A stretch of 64,000 nt of DNA, from NCBI RefSeq assembly GCF_023347535.1, contig NZ_CP094473.1:2294001-2358000 (forward strand). Direction: 5' to 3'. Below are positions 16,394 to 24,661 of this stretch, piece after piece. This DNA comes from Faecalibacterium sp. HTF-F (GTDB lineage Bacteria > Bacillota > Clostridia > Oscillospirales > Ruminococcaceae). The notes beneath the pieces were generated by a model. The model was not told where the DNA came from and did not search any database. It worked only from the letters and a program-made list of their open reading frames with translations. Every line of letters begins with the position of its first letter. Within the stretch, counting starts at the first letter, position 1. The position numbers and the translations under genes are program-made.

Positions 16394-18550
16394 TTATTCA
16401 GCTGCTGCGGTGTTCTGGGCGTAGATGCCGCGCTTTTCCAGATCATCGGCCATATCCGCCAGATCATACTTCTCCAGCGTCTCGCGGGTGGGCACACCGG
16501 TGGTACGGTCCCAGCCGAAGGCATCGTAGAACAGATCCTTTGCCTTTTCCATGTCGGCGCGGTCCAGCTTGGTGGTGCCTTCCTCGAATGCCTTGAAGTC
16601 GGGGTCCTTATCGAACACCCAATCGCAGATGGCATCGTGCTCCTGACGCAGGTTTGCGCTGCCGCAGTTCTGCTGGAAGCTGATGGCGGTCATCACGCGC
16701 AGCATCTGGGTGATGCGGGCGCCGTCCTCCTGCAGACCGGCCTGGGTATAGGTCTCGCCGGTAACAGCGGTCATAAAGTCTGCCTGCAGGTCCAGGTCGC
16801 CGTGGTAGTCGCGCTCCTTGGAGGGAGACTGGGTCATGGGCCACATCCAGTTGCACAGGGTGGCGGAGTCGTGGAAGTTCTTGTCGTTGACGCAGTAGGC
16901 TGCCAGCTTTGCCTTGTTCTCGTTGATGGGAGTGTAGGCCTTGGCCTTATCGTAGCAGCCCTCGCCGAAGAAGTCCTCCATGACCTTCTTGGTCACCTCG
17001 TAGGGTGCGCCGGAACCGGTCTCGCAGACGATCTCGTGGATCATGCAGTCACGGTTGTAAACGAGGTTGTACAGCATACCAACCTGCCATGCCTCAGCAG
17101 GGCCGTGGTGGTTGGGGAAGCCGTTGTAGATCAGGTTGGAGTTGGTAGCGCCGTCGTCGCGGTCCAGCCAGCTCTTGGGCAGGCCGAACTTCTCCATCAT
17201 GGCCAGCGTGCCCTTGGCGATCACGGACAGGTCGCCCTCACCGTAAGCCATGCGGCGGATCAGCTCCACCTCCCAGCGGGGATCGCCAGCCTTCTCCCAC
17301 TCCCAGGGCAGAGAGTCGTACTCAGCCTCGCTGATGTACTTGGTAGCCTCTTCGCGGGGCATCCGCAGGATCCACAGCAGGTCGCGGTTCAGGTTGCCGT
17401 AGTTGTCCCACAGACCCATATCGTCCACAGCATGAGACCATGCCAGATTGATGACCATGGTGCCGTCGCCTTCGTACTTGAAGTCGTGCACGCCGTCCGG
17501 GTAGACGCGGGTGCCGTACAGCACGGGCATGCAGGTGTTGGAGTTGTGGGTGGGCAGATCGTAATCTGCCAGCGGGTCCACATCATACTCGGTGTAGCAG
17601 CGGATGGGGCAGGAGGAGCAGCCGCCGTTCTTGACGGTGTACTCCGCAGCGGGAGCGCCGAAGTCGAAGTAGCCCTTGAAGCAGCGCAGAGCCACCTTGT
17701 TGATATCGTTGTAGGGCTGCTCGCCGGTATCCACGGGGCCGCCGGGAGCCTTTTTCCACATACGGCCGGGAGCGCCGGACCAGCGGTTCTTGCCGGAGGT
17801 GGCGCTGTACTCGGCCCAGCTCTGGGGCTGTGCGGGCACGTTGTGGTTGTTGTTGCCGCCGATCAGGTTGCCCATCATGTAGTTGGACAGCTCCAGCACC
17901 TTCTTGGGGTCAGCCACCTTGACGCTGCCGGTGCCGCGGATAGCAAGGCCCTTCAGCTTCTTGTTGCCCAGCGCAGCGCCCAGACCGGCACCGCCGGAGT
18001 TGCCGAAGCTGGTGTTCAGGGTGGAGTAGTCCACCAGATTCTCACCGGCAGGGCCGATGGAAGCGGTCTCGAACTCACGTCCGTTCTGCTCCACCATCCA
18101 CTTGTTGGCAGCAAAGGTGCCCTTGCCCCAGATCTCGCTTGCGTCCTCCAGAGAGACCTTGTCGTCCTCGATGCGCAGGTAGACGGGCTTTTCGGAGATG
18201 CCGCTGAACACGATGCCGTCGTAACCGGCATACTTCAGCATGGAGCCGATGTGGCCGCCCATGTGTGCGTCGATGATGGAGTGACCCTTAGACCAGGTGG
18301 AGCGGAAGGTCACGTTCATACGGCCGGAGCAGGGCACGCCGGCACCGGTCAGAGGGCCAACGCCAAAGATGACCAGAGCCTTCTCGTCATAGGGGTCCAG
18401 CTCCATGGGAGCTTCCTCGTACATGATGCGGTAGGCCATGCCCATGCCGCCGATATATTTATGGTACTTTTCATCGTCCTGCGTGGTGATCTCACCGGTG
18501 GTCAGGTTGACGCGCAGGATCTTGCCTGCCCAGCCATAGGTTTCAGCCAT
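16394..18550 (-). CDS. Aldehyde:ferredoxin oxidoreductase-family tungsto/molybdopterin enzyme
   Basis: 718 residues. The start YGWAGKILRVNLTTGEIT is the classic AOR N-terminus. The bis-pterin and 4Fe-4S region is marked by GGCSSCPIRCYTEY (C-x2-C-x3-C, near residue 310), and the fourth Cys is in DSATLCNWMWP; DFGAPAAEYT and GGAGLGAALGNKKLKG are further family blocks. No signal peptide is present. It resembles the YdhV branch more than the archaeal AORs, judging by its partners (an exported-type ferredoxin and an FMN protein). The substrate is unknown; such enzymes oxidise aldehydes or reduce carboxylates or enoates using W or Mo. Downstream Moco genes likely supply its cofactor. Confidence 0.93.
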   Translation of the reverse strand: MAETYGWAGKILRVNLTTGEITTQDDEKYHKYIGGMGMAYRIMYEEAPMELDPYDEKALVIFGVGPLTGAGVPCSGRMNVTFRSTWSKGHSIIDAHMGGHIGSMLKYAGYDGIVFSGISEKPVYLRIEDDKVSLEDASEIWGKGTFAANKWMVEQNGREFETASIGPAGENLVDYSTLNTSFGNSGGAGLGAALGNKKLKGLAIRGTGSVKVADPKKVLELSNYMMGNLIGGNNNHNVPAQPQSWAEYSATSGKNRWSGAPGRMWKKAPGGPVDTGEQPYNDINKVALRCFKGYFDFGAPAAEYTVKNGGCSSCPIRCYTEYDVDPLADYDLPTHNSNTCMPVLYGTRVYPDGVHDFKYEGDGTMVINLAWSHAVDDMGLWDNYGNLNRDLLWILRMPREEATKYISEAEYDSLPWEWEKAGDPRWEVELIRRMAYGEGDLSVIAKGTLAMMEKFGLPKSWLDRDDGATNSNLIYNGFPNHHGPAEAWQVGMLYNLVYNRDCMIHEIVCETGSGAPYEVTKKVMEDFFGEGCYDKAKAYTPINENKAKLAAYCVNDKNFHDSATLCNWMWPMTQSPSKERDYHGDLDLQADFMTAVTGETYTQAGLQEDGARITQMLRVMTAISFQQNCGSANLRQEHDAICDWVFDKDPDFKAFEEGTTKLDRADMEKAKDLFYDAFGWDRTTGVPTRETLEKYDLADMADDLEKRGIYAQNTAAAE

Positions 18551-18562
18551 TGTTGTTCCTCC

Positions 18563-19207
18563 TTACAGATCCATGTAAGCAGCCTGTGCTGCACTGGTGA
18601 CGGCATCCCAGTCCACGATGGACAGAGCGCCGGACGGGCAGCCTGCCACGCAGGCACCGCAGGCGATGCACTTGGACGACTTGCCGGTCTCGGGGTTGAC
18701 AGTGGGCATATGCCACGGGCAGGCATCATGGCAGGCACCGCAGCCGATGCACTTGTCGGTATCCACTACGCGGATACCGCGGTCGTCGGTAGTGATGGCC
18801 TTCTGCGGGCAGGCGTTGCCGCAGGCGGGGTCCTCGCACTGGCGGCAGGTGTCCGGGAAGTAGACAAAGCAGTTGTCGGTGCCGGACAGCAGGCCATTGC
18901 CGTCGCCGTCCAGATTCAGGCGGCGCTGGATCTTGACACGGCTGATGTAAGAGGAGCACACACCGTCATTGGTCAGCGTGCAGTTGATCTCGCAGCGCTG
19001 GCAGCCGGTGCACAGATCCGCATTGACCACCAGCAGGCCCTGCGGCAATGCCCAGGTAGCCACTGCGCCGCTGTCCACCTGCTGCTGGGAGCAGCCGAAC
19101 AGGGACAGCATGGATGCGGAGAGGGTGAGCCCTGCAAGGCTCCTGCCCGAAATTTTCATGAACTGGCGGCGGGTCATGTCAGCCGTCAGAAAATCGGTTT
19201 TTGCCAT
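18563..19207 (-). CDS. Exported four-cluster ferredoxin subunit (YdhY/DmsB-like)
   Basis: 214 residues from ATG 19207. An ATG nine bases earlier sits only a base or two after the GGAGG site, so the second start has better spacing. The N-terminus shows a twin-arginine motif (TRRQFMKISG) and a hydrophobic stretch ending in LFGCS, a possible lipobox. Four Cys groups are visible: CTGCQRCEINC, CRQCEDPACGNACP, CIGCGACHDACP and CIACGACVAGCP, for four 4Fe-4S clusters. It should relay electrons between the AOR-family enzyme and the membrane FMN protein. Known DmsB/HybA-like proteins do this in respiratory enzymes; its side of the membrane here is inferred from the signal. Confidence 0.9.
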   Translation of the reverse strand: MAKTDFLTADMTRRQFMKISGRSLAGLTLSASMLSLFGCSQQQVDSGAVATWALPQGLLVVNADLCTGCQRCEINCTLTNDGVCSSYISRVKIQRRLNLDGDGNGLLSGTDNCFVYFPDTCRQCEDPACGNACPQKAITTDDRGIRVVDTDKCIGCGACHDACPWHMPTVNPETGKSSKCIACGACVAGCPSGALSIVDWDAVTSAAQAAYMDL

Positions 19208-19229
19208 AGTTTCCATTCCTCCGTTGAGG

Positions 19230-20147
19230 TCACTCTGCGCAGAGCACCTCGGTCACATAGAAATACGAGTTGTTGACGATGTTCGTTACCGCCGTCGAGG
19301 TGATGGTTGCGCCGGAAAGGGCGTCCACCTCGGTCAGATCGGCGCTCACCGCACCGGTCTGGGCCTGCTCCGTGGTCAGGTCGGCCTGTGCCAGACGCGC
19401 CTTGGACTGCTCTTCTGCCGAGAGATCCGCAAAGGGGATCGCCATGGGCTCGCCGTCCAGTGCGCTCTTGCTCAGCTCGGCTGCGTACAGCCTGCGGCGT
19501 GCCACGGCCTCTGCACTGGAATCCAGCGGCGGGGCCAGCTCATCGCTCAGGGGCTGACCGTTCAGTGCCGAGAGGGTCAGGCCTGCCGCATACATCCTGC
19601 GGGTGGCCTCGGCCTCGGGAGAGGTGTCGGACACGTTCCACTGTGTGGGATCGAACTTTTCAGCGGCAGTGGTGTCCTCCGCCACTGCACCGGCAGAGGC
19701 GTAGGCTGCGCCGGTGGCCGGATCGGTCACGGTGTAGCTCTTGCCTGCCAGCGTAAAGGGGGCCGCGCCCTGGTACTGGGACGTGAACTCCGGGTTGACA
19801 CACTGACCGCCAAGGTTGTCAGTCTCCGCCTGCGAAAGGATCTCCACAGCGGAAACATTGCCCTCGGCGTCAAGGGTCACAGCAGCCTGCACATCGCTCT
19901 GGAAGCCCTTCTGAGTGCCCTCCACGCGGTAGCTGCCATCGTCGAGCTGGTACACTGCGCTGATGCCGTAGGCGGCTGCATCCGCCTCCGACACCGGCAG
20001 CAGGGTACCGGCAACCGTGGTGCGCGCGTGCTGCACAGCGATCAGACCGACCGCCATGGCAACCGTGGCAGCGCCCATGGCTGCATAGCCCGGCAGCCGC
20101 TTACGCCACAGCGGAACGGGCGCAAACGGGTTGGTTGCCTGCTTCAT
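19230..20147 (-). CDS. Membrane-anchored FMN-binding protein (RnfG/NqrC-like)
   Basis: 305 residues with one N-terminal membrane helix (about residues 21-42, after RKRLPGY). The extracytoplasmic part is an FMN_bind domain: GFQSDVQAAVTLDAEGNVSAVEIL, then the flavin attachment motif LSGATITSTAV near residue 280, where Thr carries covalent FMN in RnfG/NqrC. Between the two halves lies an insert of about 110 residues with a repeated unit (ATRRMYAAGLTLSALNGQP; VARRRLYAAELSKSALDGEP; a weaker third copy SKARLAQADL). It is the first gene of the AOR operon and likely completes an electron chain to or from the cell surface. Start ATG follows AGGTGA. Confidence 0.88.
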   Translation of the reverse strand: MKQATNPFAPVPLWRKRLPGYAAMGAATVAMAVGLIAVQHARTTVAGTLLPVSEADAAAYGISAVYQLDDGSYRVEGTQKGFQSDVQAAVTLDAEGNVSAVEILSQAETDNLGGQCVNPEFTSQYQGAAPFTLAGKSYTVTDPATGAAYASAGAVAEDTTAAEKFDPTQWNVSDTSPEAEATRRMYAAGLTLSALNGQPLSDELAPPLDSSAEAVARRRLYAAELSKSALDGEPMAIPFADLSAEEQSKARLAQADLTTEQAQTGAVSADLTEVDALSGATITSTAVTNIVNNSYFYVTEVLCAE

Positions 20148-20244
20148 GTTATCACCTGCCTGTTTTTGTTTGTGCGGGAAAGTTTCCCGGACATGAAAAT
20201 AGCCGCTCCTGCTGCTGCAACAGCGAAGCGGTTTCTTCGTTACT

Positions 20245-20274
20245 ATTTTATCATCTGTACCGGAGGTAAGTCAA
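20245..20274 (-). promoter_or_regulatory. Promoter of the FMN/ferredoxin/AOR operon
   Basis: -35 TTGACT (revcomp of 20269-20274) and -10 TAAAAT (20245-20250), spacer 18, preceded by TGA for an extended -10. A hairpin (CCGCTtCGCTG/CAGCAGgAGCGG) lies in the leader between it and the ATG at 20147. Confidence 0.6.
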
Positions 20275-20308
20275 CGCAAACAGCCGTGCTTTCTCTGTTT
20301 TGTCACCA

Positions 20309-21073
20309 TCATTTTACACATTCTGCTAAAGTTAGCGGATGCTTCCTGCCGCACACCAGCTGCAGGCCGTATTCCTGCGCCAGTTCCAGCGATTGGATCG
20401 TGGGCATGCTCTTGCTCACCAGTGCCGGAACGCCCGCCCGGATAGCCTTGCGCACCATGTCCACGGGCACCCGGCCGCTGGTATAAAGCACGCATTCTGC
20501 CAGCGGGACGCCCTGCAGCAGCATCTCCCCCACAGCCTTATCCAGCGCGTTGTGCCGGCCAATGTCCTCGCAGGCAAAAAGGATGGTTCCCTGCCGCAGC
20601 ACAAAGCAGCTGTGCACGGCGCGGGTGGCGCGGTACAGCGGCAGACCGGCGCTCATGGCGGCGGCAAGCGTGTCCAGCCATTCCGGCTGCAGCTCCATCT
20701 GCGGCACCGTGCGCAGCGGCGGCAGCTCCACCGGGCTGCTCAGCGTGACATTATCCGTACAGCAGCTGGACACCGCCTGCGCCGCTGCGCTGCGGGCCGT
20801 CAGCCGATGATTCAGGTAGACGTTCACCTTCAGCCCCTCAGCACAGACCGCAGCCTGCTCTACCTCCTGTGCCGAAGTGATCCAGCCTTCGGTCAGCAGC
20901 CGCCCCAGTGCCAGCTGCGGCAGCAGCTCCGGCGTGCACACCACCCGGAAGGCCGACTGCTCATTGACATAAAGCGCGGCGGCATGCTCTGCCGGAAGCA
21001 CCGCTGCGGTGCCGTCCGGCAGACGCGCCGTTTCAAAGGCAGCTGCCCTGCCAAAAAGGTCGTTGATCTGCAT
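20309..21073 (-). CDS. fdhD: FdhD-like sulfurtransferase for molybdoenzyme maturation
   Basis: 254 residues. FdhD moves sulfur from a Cys desulfurase onto the Mo-bis-MGD cofactor of formate dehydrogenase. Signature segments are CEDIGRHNALDKAVGEMLLQ and LYTSGRVPVDMVRKAIRAGVPALVSKS. The usual CxxC active site is replaced by a CC pair in SSCCTDNVTL, within the expected position, so sulfur transfer could run on one Cys. No formate dehydrogenase is in the window; with the AOR and Moco genes around it, it may serve that enzyme or one encoded elsewhere. It ends 160 bases before the AOR operon and has its own upstream region. Confidence 0.88.
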   Translation of the reverse strand: MQINDLFGRAAAFETARLPDGTAAVLPAEHAAALYVNEQSAFRVVCTPELLPQLALGRLLTEGWITSAQEVEQAAVCAEGLKVNVYLNHRLTARSAAAQAVSSCCTDNVTLSSPVELPPLRTVPQMELQPEWLDTLAAAMSAGLPLYRATRAVHSCFVLRQGTILFACEDIGRHNALDKAVGEMLLQGVPLAECVLYTSGRVPVDMVRKAIRAGVPALVSKSMPTIQSLELAQEYGLQLVCGRKHPLTLAECVK

Positions 21074-21249
21074 AAGTCCATTTCCTTCCCTGTGTGCCGG
21101 GTCTCAGAAGCAATTCTTCCCCGCACCAATACCACATAATATAAGTATAGCAGAGGATCCCGCACGAGAAAAGACTGTCCGCTGCATTTCAGGGCAAAAA
21201 GGTTATTTCGGGACGCTTTTGGGCAGAGCAGGCGTCCCCTTCTGTTTGC

Positions 21250-21301
21250 ACGAAAAAGCACCCGCCGCCGGGCATTTTCAGACCGGGCAGCGGGTGCTTT
21301 C
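21250..21301 (-). terminator. Terminator of the GlpA-like flavoprotein operon
   Basis: AAAGCACCCGC (21255-21265) pairs with GCGGGTGCTTT (21290-21300); on the minus strand it is followed by TTTTTC. It lies 31 bases after the DUF1667 gene stop. The region 21074-21249 between it and fdhD has an AT-rich patch that could hold the fdhD promoter, but none stood out. Confidence 0.75.
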
Positions 21302-21331
21302 CTTTATATAATGGAGAACGATGCAGATGAT

Positions 21332-21694
21332 TTACTTTGCGGCAACATTCTTGGTGACCATCACGTCACTGTCCAGTCCGCAGACGTTGTGCAGAACGAT
21401 GGTGCCTGCCTTGACGGGGGCAGTCAGCACCACCTTGCGGATCTCATCCATCACCGGGAAGATCATATCCTTGGGGATGGCCCGGGTCAGGCGGACGCTG
21501 GTGACAGGCAGCTCGCCGCCCTTGACCAGCACCGAGCTGGCGATGGTGCGGCGGGGCGCAGTCAGCTCCTGACGGACATACTGTTCGCCGCGGGGGCAGG
21601 TGTGGCCGGTGACCGAGATCACCTGACCATTTTCAACTTCGGCTTCGATCTCGCAGCCGTTGGGGCAGACGATACAGGTAAATTGCTTTTTCAT
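21332..21694 (-). CDS. DUF1667 protein, third member of the GlpA-like flavoprotein trio
   Basis: 120 residues. Four Cys in the N-terminal half (FTCIVCPNGCEIEAEV, then HTCPRG) form a likely metal or Fe-S site; the remainder, from PVTSVRLTRAIPKD, is a small beta domain ending in VMVTKNVA. DUF1667 proteins usually accompany a GlpA-type dehydrogenase and a thioredoxin-reductase-like flavoprotein, as here, and probably bind a cluster that helps pass electrons within the complex. It starts inside the stop of the preceding gene (ATGA overlap). Function in detail is unknown. Confidence 0.9.
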   Translation of the reverse strand: MKKQFTCIVCPNGCEIEAEVENGQVISVTGHTCPRGEQYVRQELTAPRRTIASSVLVKGGELPVTSVRLTRAIPKDMIFPVMDEIRKVVLTAPVKAGTIVLHNVCGLDSDVMVTKNVAAK

Positions 21695-22923
21695 TCCACC
21701 GACACCTCCAGTGCGCCTTCCTCCTGCAGCTTGGCAGCAGAGACCTTGAACTGGATCATCTCCGCAGGAATGGCTTTCTTCATCTTCTTGGCAGCAACTT
21801 CCACACCGTTCTGGCGCACCACGATGCGGCAGTCACGGTAGTGGTTCCGCACGCGCAGCGACAGGCTGAAGTCGTTCTTGCCGCTGACCTTCTGCGGGAT
21901 GGTGTGGCCCACGCCCTCGCCGCACTTCACGTCCAGCGTGCAGGGGTCGATGCCCTTGCCCTCAACGTAGGCGGCAGCGTGGCGTGCCAGTGCCTCGGAC
22001 TCCATGGAAACGAAGTCCACCAGATCATGCACATGCAGCACATTGCCGGCAGAGAACACGCCGGGCACGTTGGTCTGCAGGTTCTCGTCCACGAAGGCAC
22101 CGTTGGTGTGGGGGTCAATGGCGATGCCGGCATCCTCCAGCAGCTTGTTCTCCGGAATCAGACCGACGGAGAGGATCAGCGTATCGCACTTGTACTCCTT
22201 CTCGGTGCCGGGGATGGGCCGACGGTTCGCGTCCACCTCGGAGATGGTCACGCCGGTCAGACGATTGCGGCCATGGATCTCGGTGACGGTGTGGCTGAGA
22301 TAGAGCGGGATATTGTAATCATCCAGACACTGCACGATGTTGCGCGGCAGGCCGGAGGGGTAAGGCATCAGCTCGAACACTGCCTGCACATGAGCGCCTT
22401 CCAGCGTCATGCGGCGGGCCATGATCATGCCGATATCGCCGGAACCGAGGATGATGACCTCCTTGCCGGGCATCCGGTTGTAGAGGTTCATGTAAGCCTG
22501 CGCGGTGCCTGCGGTGAACACGCCTGCCGGACGCTCGCCGGGAATGCCCAGTGCGCCGCGGCTGCGCTCCTTGCAGCCCATGGCGAGCACCACAGCCTTT
22601 GCCTGATACTGGCGCAGGCCGCTGCGGGTGGAGGCGGTGACGACACGATCCGCCGTCAGGCTCAGCACCGTGGCGCTGGTCTCGTAGGGGATCTCACGCT
22701 TGTTCACCTCATCAATGAAAGCCTGTGCATACTCGGGGCCGGACAGGCTCTCGCCGAAGCGGCCCAGACCAAAGCCATCATGGATGCACTGGCGCAGGAT
22801 GCCGCCCAGCATCGCCTCGCGCTCCAGAATGATCATGTTGCGGATACCCTGCTTGTGCAGTTCCACCGCTGCGGCAAGACCTGCGGGGCCGCCGCCGATA
22901 ATCACAACGTCCTTCTGTTCCAT
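21691..22923 (-). CDS. FAD-dependent pyridine-nucleotide oxidoreductase of the GlpA-like trio
   Basis: 410 residues. A dinucleotide-binding motif VVIIGGGPAGLAAAVE opens the protein and a second, VIILGSGDIGMIMARR, lies near residue 150, the arrangement of the thioredoxin-reductase/NADH oxidase fold with separate FAD and NAD(P)H sites. A late GVFSAGNVLHVHDLVD matches the ATG-type FAD-contacting motif. Its middle position between a GlpA-like dehydrogenase and DUF1667 suggests it moves electrons between the dehydrogenase and NAD(P). It starts three bases after the first gene of the trio and overlaps DUF1667 by four. Confidence 0.92.
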   Translation of the reverse strand: MEQKDVVIIGGGPAGLAAAVELHKQGIRNMIILEREAMLGGILRQCIHDGFGLGRFGESLSGPEYAQAFIDEVNKREIPYETSATVLSLTADRVVTASTRSGLRQYQAKAVVLAMGCKERSRGALGIPGERPAGVFTAGTAQAYMNLYNRMPGKEVIILGSGDIGMIMARRMTLEGAHVQAVFELMPYPSGLPRNIVQCLDDYNIPLYLSHTVTEIHGRNRLTGVTISEVDANRRPIPGTEKEYKCDTLILSVGLIPENKLLEDAGIAIDPHTNGAFVDENLQTNVPGVFSAGNVLHVHDLVDFVSMESEALARHAAAYVEGKGIDPCTLDVKCGEGVGHTIPQKVSGKNDFSLSLRVRNHYRDCRIVVRQNGVEVAAKKMKKAIPAEMIQFKVSAAKLQEEGALEVSVE

Positions 22924-22926
22924 CGC

Positions 22927-24387
22927 TCAGTTCTCCTCCTTCCGCATGGTTCCGGTCAGGACCCAGGAGCCCTGACGGCTGTAACGAACATCCTCCGGCT
23001 CGGTGCCCAGCTCCTGCTCGATGAAGTTCTCGATCTTCATCTGGCAGAAGCCGCCCTGACAGCCGCCCATCATGGCGCGGGTGCGGTACTTGATGCCGGT
23101 CATGGTGGAAACGCCCAGCGGGTTATGGATGGCCTGCAGGATCTCCGCCTTGGTCACTTCCTCACAGCTGCAGATCATCTCGCCGTAATCGGGATCCTGC
23201 GTAATGAGCTCTGCCTGCTGCTCCGGAGTGCACTCTGCAAACTTGACGATGCCCTTGTGGTGCGGGTCGAAGCCGGGGTTTGCCTCGAACTTCTCATGCT
23301 CCAGCATCAGGCCGATGACGTAGCGGGCCAGCGGCACGCTGCCGGTCAGGCCCGGGGACTCGATGCCCACGAGGTTGACGGCATTGGGTGCCACGTCGTC
23401 CCGGATCTCCACCTTCCAGTCCTGAATGGCGCCGTTCTCATCCACCCACTTGGGCTGGATGCCGGCGAAGGTGCGGATCTGATCCTTTTTAAAGATGTGG
23501 GGCCACAGCTTTGCGCCCTCCACGGCCAGACTGTCCATGTTGGCCTGCGGCACGCTGTAATCGTCCAGCACATCGGTGTTCTCAGCATCCGGGCCCACGG
23601 TGACGTTGCCGTCCACGGTGGGGGTGATGTGGATGCCCATATAGGTGTTGCTGGGCACCGGGTACACCGGCATGGGCAGCAGCTTTCCCATGCGCTTGTG
23701 CAGGATGATGTAGTTGCTGCGGGAGCCGATGACACGGTAGCCGGTCAGGCCCAGCAGGTCGGAGATCTGCTTTGCGCCCAGACCTGCGGCGTTGACCACC
23801 CAGCGGGTGCAGACATCGCCGTGCTCGGTGTGCAGGTAGTACAGCTCGTTTTCGCGGGTAATGGCCGTGACCTTGTGGTCAAAGAAGAAGTCCACGCCGT
23901 TGGCGTGTGCGTTCTCGGCCAGAGCCACCGTGTACAGGAACGGGTCCATGATGCCGCTGTTCTTGGACCACATGGCAAACTTGCCCACCACGGCGGGCAC
24001 CAGCTCATGCAGCTTTGCCTCGTCGATCATCTCCAGACCGGTGCAGCCGTTGACAGCGCCCTGCTTCATGGTGCGCTCCAGCTGCTCCATGTCCTCGGGG
24101 GTGTTGCCCACCAGCACCTTGCCGCAGCGCTTGAACGGGAAGTTCAGCTCCTCGGCCAGCTGGTCCATGATCCTGTTGCCTTCCACGCAGCATTTTGCCT
24201 TCAGGCTGCCGGTGGGGTTGGCAAAGCCGCCGTGCACCACCGCAGAGTTGCGGCCGCTGGTCTCGTTGCAGACGTCCAGATTCTTCTCCAGCACTGCAAT
24301 GCTCAGCTTGTAGCGGGACAGCTCGCGCGCAATGGCACTGCCCACGACGCCCGCACCGATGATGACCACATCGTATTGTTTTTTCAT
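22927..24387 (-). CDS. GlpA/GlpO-like FAD-dependent dehydrogenase with BFD-type [2Fe-2S] domain
   Basis: 486 residues from ATG 24387, which has AGGTGG five bases before it; a GTG nine bases upstream is possible. The N-terminus VVIIGAGVVGSAIARELS is the FAD-binding motif of the DAO/glycerol-3-phosphate dehydrogenase family. The C-terminal part holds a BFD-like cluster domain, MICSCEEVTKAEILQAI and GGCQGGFCQMKI (C-x-C ... C-x4-C). This matches GlpA-type anaerobic dehydrogenases. With DUF1667 and the TrxB-like gene it forms a soluble oxidoreductase; the true substrate may be a hydroxy acid or polyol derivative rather than glycerol 3-phosphate, given its regulon. Confidence 0.88.
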   Translation of the reverse strand: MKKQYDVVIIGAGVVGSAIARELSRYKLSIAVLEKNLDVCNETSGRNSAVVHGGFANPTGSLKAKCCVEGNRIMDQLAEELNFPFKRCGKVLVGNTPEDMEQLERTMKQGAVNGCTGLEMIDEAKLHELVPAVVGKFAMWSKNSGIMDPFLYTVALAENAHANGVDFFFDHKVTAITRENELYYLHTEHGDVCTRWVVNAAGLGAKQISDLLGLTGYRVIGSRSNYIILHKRMGKLLPMPVYPVPSNTYMGIHITPTVDGNVTVGPDAENTDVLDDYSVPQANMDSLAVEGAKLWPHIFKKDQIRTFAGIQPKWVDENGAIQDWKVEIRDDVAPNAVNLVGIESPGLTGSVPLARYVIGLMLEHEKFEANPGFDPHHKGIVKFAECTPEQQAELITQDPDYGEMICSCEEVTKAEILQAIHNPLGVSTMTGIKYRTRAMMGGCQGGFCQMKIENFIEQELGTEPEDVRYSRQGSWVLTGTMRKEEN

Positions 24388-24453
24388 GGTATCCACCTTT
24401 CTCCTTTTTCTGGTATGGGAAACCGGCGTTGTGTTATATGTTTCATCGCTTCA

Positions 24454-24482
24454 AATATATAACATCCCGTGACTTCTGTCAA
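24454..24482 (-). promoter_or_regulatory. Promoter and weak GntR-type operator of the flavoprotein trio
   Basis: -35 TTGACA (24477-24482) and -10 TATATT (24454-24459), spacer exactly 17. TTATATGT at 24433-24440 and ATATAACAT just upstream resemble the ATATGTTA core found beside the other regulon promoters, but match less well. Confidence 0.6.
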
Positions 24483-24505
24483 GCACTTTCCGCAAAAAAC
24501 ATAAA

Positions 24506-24548
24506 CAAAAAGAAGCTCTGTCCTTTGGTAAAAACGACAGAGCTTCTG
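24506..24548 (-). terminator. Terminator of the GntR regulator gene
   Basis: AGAAGCTCTGTC (24511-24522) pairs with GACAGAGCTTCT (24536-24547); on the minus strand TTTTTGTTT follows. Confidence 0.85.
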
Positions 24549-24661
24549 GAAAATTCGGCGGGAACCGCTTGAAATGCCAAGGGAAAAGGGGTTCCCGGAT
24601 GCAGGCAGGGCCTCCGCATCGTTCCATTCACGGAAGCGGCCCTGTTCGCAAAAACAGCTTC

